DNA from: Deltaproteobacteria bacterium
GTDB taxonomy: Bacteria; Desulfobacterota; Deferrimicrobia; Deferrimicrobiales; Deferrimicrobiaceae
Assembly: GCA_017889845.1 (NCBI GenBank)
Contig: JAGGAJ010000100.1
Coordinates: 1 to 6,692, forward strand
Direction: 5' to 3'
Length of the DNA stretch: 6,692 nt
Part shown: positions 5,020 to 6,692 of the stretch, piece by piece
Layout of the letters: every line of letters begins with the position of its first letter
Position numbering within the stretch: position 1 is the first letter of the stretch
The notes under the pieces: model-generated
What the model was told of the DNA's origin: nothing
Database searches by the model: none
The model's input: the letters and a program-made list of their open reading frames with translations, nothing else
Made by a program: the position numbers and the translations under genes

Positions 5020-5880
5020 CTATCCCGACCCAGGCCGGCGGAGCGCCGCCTCGTAGGTGTTCTGGAGGAGCATCGCGATCGTCATCGGCCCCACGCCGCC
5101 GGGGACGGGCGTGATGGCCCCCGCCACTTCCTTCGCCTCGTCGAAGGCGACGTCACCGCACAGCTTCCCCCCGGCGTTGCGGTTCATGCCGACGTCGATC
5201 ACCACCGCCCCGGGCCGGATCCAGGAGCCCCGGATCATCTCCGCGCGTCCCACCGCCGCCACCACCACGTCCCCCGTGCGCACGACGGAAGGGAGGTCCA
5301 CCGTGCGGGAGTGGCAGATCGTGACGGTCGCGTGGCGCGACAGCAGGAGCATGGCCGCCGGCTTCCCGACGATGTTGCTGCGGCCGACCACGACGGCGTG
5401 CTTCCCCTTCAGTTCCACCTTCTCGTGGTCGAGCATCGTGAGGATCCCGTAGGGGGTGCACGGCAGGAACGAGACGCCCCCCGTGAAGAGGCGCCCCGCG
5501 TTCATGGGGTGGAAGCCGTCCACGTCCTTCCCCGGCGCGATCGCCTCGATCACCTTCGCCTCGCCGATGTGGCCGGGAAGGGGCAGCTGGACGAGGATGC
5601 CGTGGACGGCGTCGTCCGCGTTCAGCCGCGCGACGAGGTCGAGCAGTTCCTTCTCGGGGGTGAACGCGGGGAGGTCGATCTGGTGAGACACGATACCCGC
5701 CTCCTCGGCCGCCTTCCCCTTGTTGCGTACGTAGATGCGGGATGCGGGGTCTTCCCCCACGAGGACGACGGTCAGGCCCGGCCGCACGCCCGTGCGCGCC
5801 GTCAGCTCCGCGACCTTTTCCCGGACCCCCGCGCGGACGGACGCGGCGATGGCCTTCCCGTCGATCAGTTTCGCGGACAT
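5020..5880 (-). CDS. folD: Bifunctional methylenetetrahydrofolate dehydrogenase / methenyltetrahydrofolate cyclohydrolase
   Basis: Cytosolic enzyme that oxidises 5,10-methylene-THF with NADP and hydrolyses methenyl-THF to 10-formyl-THF, supplying one-carbon units for purines, fMet and C1 pathways. 286 residues, normal length. Catalytic Tyr50 and Lys54 are in RIYVRNKGKAAEEAG, Gln98 in GILVQLPLP and Asp121 in KDVDGFHPMNAG, all at the E. coli numbers. The nucleotide-binding domain has VVVGRSNIVGKP (163-174) and ends with PVPGGVGPMTIAML (258-271). The open frame runs on to 5958, but the ATG at 5880 gives the family start MSAKLIDGKAIA; a GGGGG run about 7 bases upstream is a weak ribosome binding site. 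It is 31 bases after the zinc-ribbon gene and 3 bases before the GcvH-like gene, so the three are probably co-transcribed. Confidence 0.98.
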   Translation of the reverse strand: MSAKLIDGKAIAASVRAGVREKVAELTARTGVRPGLTVVLVGEDPASRIYVRNKGKAAEEAGIVSHQIDLPAFTPEKELLDLVARLNADDAVHGILVQLPLPGHIGEAKVIEAIAPGKDVDGFHPMNAGRLFTGGVSFLPCTPYGILTMLDHEKVELKGKHAVVVGRSNIVGKPAAMLLLSRHATVTICHSRTVDLPSVVRTGDVVVAAVGRAEMIRGSWIRPGAVVIDVGMNRNAGGKLCGDVAFDEAKEVAGAITPVPGGVGPMTIAMLLQNTYEAALRRPGSG

Positions 5881-5911
5881 GAGGTTGCCCCCGCCGGATG
5901 GAGTCCTTGCG

Positions 5912-6178
5912 CTACTGTCCTGCGGCCTTCGGGCAACCGCCGCACGCCGCGGGGGCATCCCCCCCGGAAGCGGCGGGGCACGAATCCGGCTTTTTCCCCT
6001 TGCCTGCGTAGTCCGTGGCGTAAAAGCCGTTCCCCTTGAGGACGAACGCCCCCGGGGACATCATCCGCTCCAGCTTCCCGCCGCAGGAGGGGCATTTCGA
6101 AAGGGGTCTGTCGCCCAAACCCTGGATCCGCTCGAGGACCCCCTCGCACTTCCTGCACTTGTACTCGTAGATGGGCAC
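5912..6178 (-). CDS. FmdB-family small zinc-ribbon protein
   Basis: 88-residue cytosolic protein. It starts MPIYEYKCRKC, the family hallmark, and has a four-cysteine zinc ribbon: Cys8-x2-Cys11 and Cys29-x2-Cys32 (KCPSCGG). The following SPGAFVLKGNGFYATDY (41-57) is also typical of the family. The C-terminus is rich in Ala and Gly, with Cys67 and an extra CGGC (79-82). FmdB was first noted as a putative regulator near formamidase/amidase genes; its general role is not settled. The start is GTG (6176-6178), supported by GGGGAGG (6185-6191) 6 bases upstream and by the protein family start. It follows groEL after about 100 bases that hold two hairpins, with no evident promoter of its own. It precedes folD by 31 bases. 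Confidence 0.92.
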   Translation of the reverse strand: MPIYEYKCRKCEGVLERIQGLGDRPLSKCPSCGGKLERMMSPGAFVLKGNGFYATDYAGKGKKPDSCPAASGGDAPAACGGCPKAAGQ

Positions 6179-6210
6179 GTCGCACCTCCCCTGACCGGCT
6201 TCAATGACAA

Positions 6211-6247
6211 GCGCTCCCCGGGGGGATGGATGCCCCCCGGGGAGCGC
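6211..6247 (-). terminator. Long perfect hairpin after groEL, probable terminator with a poor T tract
   Basis: A 15-bp perfect stem (6211-6225 with 6233-6247) encloses a 7-base loop; nearly every pair is G-C. On the minus strand it is followed by TTGTCATTG rather than a clean T run, so termination may be incomplete. It stands about 20 bases before the Shine-Dalgarno of the zinc-ribbon gene. It may end most groEL transcripts, protect their 3' end, or both. Confidence 0.7.
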
Positions 6248-6258
6248 CCGTTTCAGCG

Positions 6259-6283
6259 AACCGCGGGCGCGGTCCCGCAGGTT
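6259..6283 (-). other. Hairpin immediately after the groEL stop codon
   Basis: Starting within the groEL TAA, the minus strand can pair AACC-(T)-GCGGG with CCCGC-GGTT: 9 bp with one bulged T and a 6-base loop. It is followed by the longer hairpin 11 bases further on. There is no T tract, so it is more likely a 3'-end stabiliser or processing signal than a terminator. Seen by eye; not folded. Confidence 0.4.
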
Positions 6284-6692
6284 AATACATCCCGCCGCCG
6301 CCCGGAGGCATCTGCGGCATCTCCTTCTTCTCTTCGGGCTTCTCGGCGATGGCGCACTCGGTGGTGATCAGGAGGCCCGCGACCGACGCCGCGTTCTGCA
6401 GCGCCACGCGGGTCACCTTCGTCGGGTCGAGGATCCCCGCCTTGATCAGGTCCTCGAACTCCTCGGTGGCCGCGTTAAAGCCGAAGTTCCCCTTGCCGCT
6501 CCGGATCTTGTCGACGATGACGCCGCCGTCCTGGCCGGCGTTGATCGCGATCTGCTTCGCGGGCTCCGGGAGGGATTTTCGCACGATGTCCACCCCCGCC
6601 TGCTGGTCGTGATCCAGCTTGATCCCGTCCAGGACGACGGAGGCCCGGATGTAGGCCACGCCGCCGCCGGCGACGATCCCCTCCTCCACCGC
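6282..6692 (-). CDS. groEL: Chaperonin GroEL (Hsp60), C-terminal 136 residues (cut by window edge)
   Basis: ATP-driven folding chaperone of about 545 residues that forms double seven-membered rings with GroES; cytosolic. The window holds the second part of the equatorial domain and the tail. The open frame enters from the right edge at AVEEGIVAGGGVAYIRA, which contains the nucleotide-contacting glycines. Next come GFNAATEEFEDLI, with the Asn-Ala-Ala that touches adenine, and GILDPTKVTRVALQNAASVAGLL, with the conserved Asp of the nucleotide pocket. The tail EMPQMPPGGGGMY is shorter than the GGM repeats of E. coli. TAA stop. No heat-shock element (such as CIRCE) can be judged because the 5' end lies outside. 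Two hairpins follow the stop. Confidence 0.98.
   Translation of the reverse strand, partial: AVEEGIVAGGGVAYIRASVVLDGIKLDHDQQAGVDIVRKSLPEPAKQIAINAGQDGGVIVDKIRSGKGNFGFNAATEEFEDLIKAGILDPTKVTRVALQNAASVAGLLITTECAIAEKPEEKKEMPQMPPGGGGMY

Noticed and set aside
5881..5958. Upstream extension of the folD frame to 5958
   Set aside because: It overlaps the end of the zinc-ribbon gene and is not conserved-looking. The ATG at 5880 gives the normal FolD start.
1990..6039. Plus-strand open frame of about 4 kb running through usp, HU, rhomboid, TonB-family, GcvH-like and folD regions
   Set aside because: It is antisense to, or out of frame with, well-supported genes. Its translation is dominated by Arg, Gly, Pro and Ala, as expected for a shadow frame in G+C-rich DNA, and no family motif is recognisable.
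6203..6210. TTGTCA as a -35 box for the zinc-ribbon gene
   Set aside because: A -10 at normal spacing would fall on the Shine-Dalgarno sequence and shows no TATAAT-like match.

Overview
The window is a compact, high-G+C (about two thirds by eye) bacterial chromosomal segment of mostly conserved housekeeping genes. Ten coding regions fill nearly all of it, and no gap exceeds about 130 bases. I see no tRNA or rRNA gene, insertion sequence, CRISPR array or phage gene. The gene mix and the protein flavour (GC-rich FolD, FmdB zinc ribbon with a cysteine tail, GcvH paralogue, GroEL ending in a short GGGGMY tail) suggest a deltaproteobacterial-type lineage (Desulfobacterota or a relative). That placement is a low-confidence inference.

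Layout, left to right. Positions 1-2411, minus strand: a gene set read in the order universal stress protein, enolase (eno), phosphoglycerate mutase (gpmI, cut by the left edge). Eno and gpmI catalyse consecutive steps of lower glycolysis and are one base apart. Positions 2412-2910, minus: an HU-type DNA-binding protein gene with its own strong sigma-70-like promoter, a structured leader and a textbook intrinsic terminator. The terminator ends only a few bases before the stress-protein ribosome binding site. Positions 2905-4627: a rhomboid intramembrane protease (minus) and a TonB-family protein (plus) diverge from a 58-base gap. The gap holds a palindromic pair of -10 boxes and an operator-like inverted repeat. 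Positions 4630-6178, minus: fmdB-type zinc ribbon, folD and a GcvH-like gene, closely packed and probably co-transcribed. Positions 6211-6692, minus: two hairpins and the last 136 codons of groEL.

How the genes fit together. gpmI and eno form a glycolytic pair. FolD interconverts one-carbon units on tetrahydrofolate. The adjacent GcvH-like protein belongs to the carrier family of the glycine cleavage system, which also feeds the folate pool, but its lipoyl-attachment lysine is replaced by serine, so it cannot be a normal carrier. HU, GroEL and the stress protein are abundant or stress-related proteins.

The most notable points are the lysine-less GcvH homologue; the rhomboid gene, which lacks ATG, GTG or TTG where the family starts and has an ATC codon spaced correctly from a Shine-Dalgarno sequence; the symmetric divergent promoter with an apparently leaderless TonB-family gene; and two places where a terminator-like hairpin stands directly in front of the next gene's ribosome binding site.
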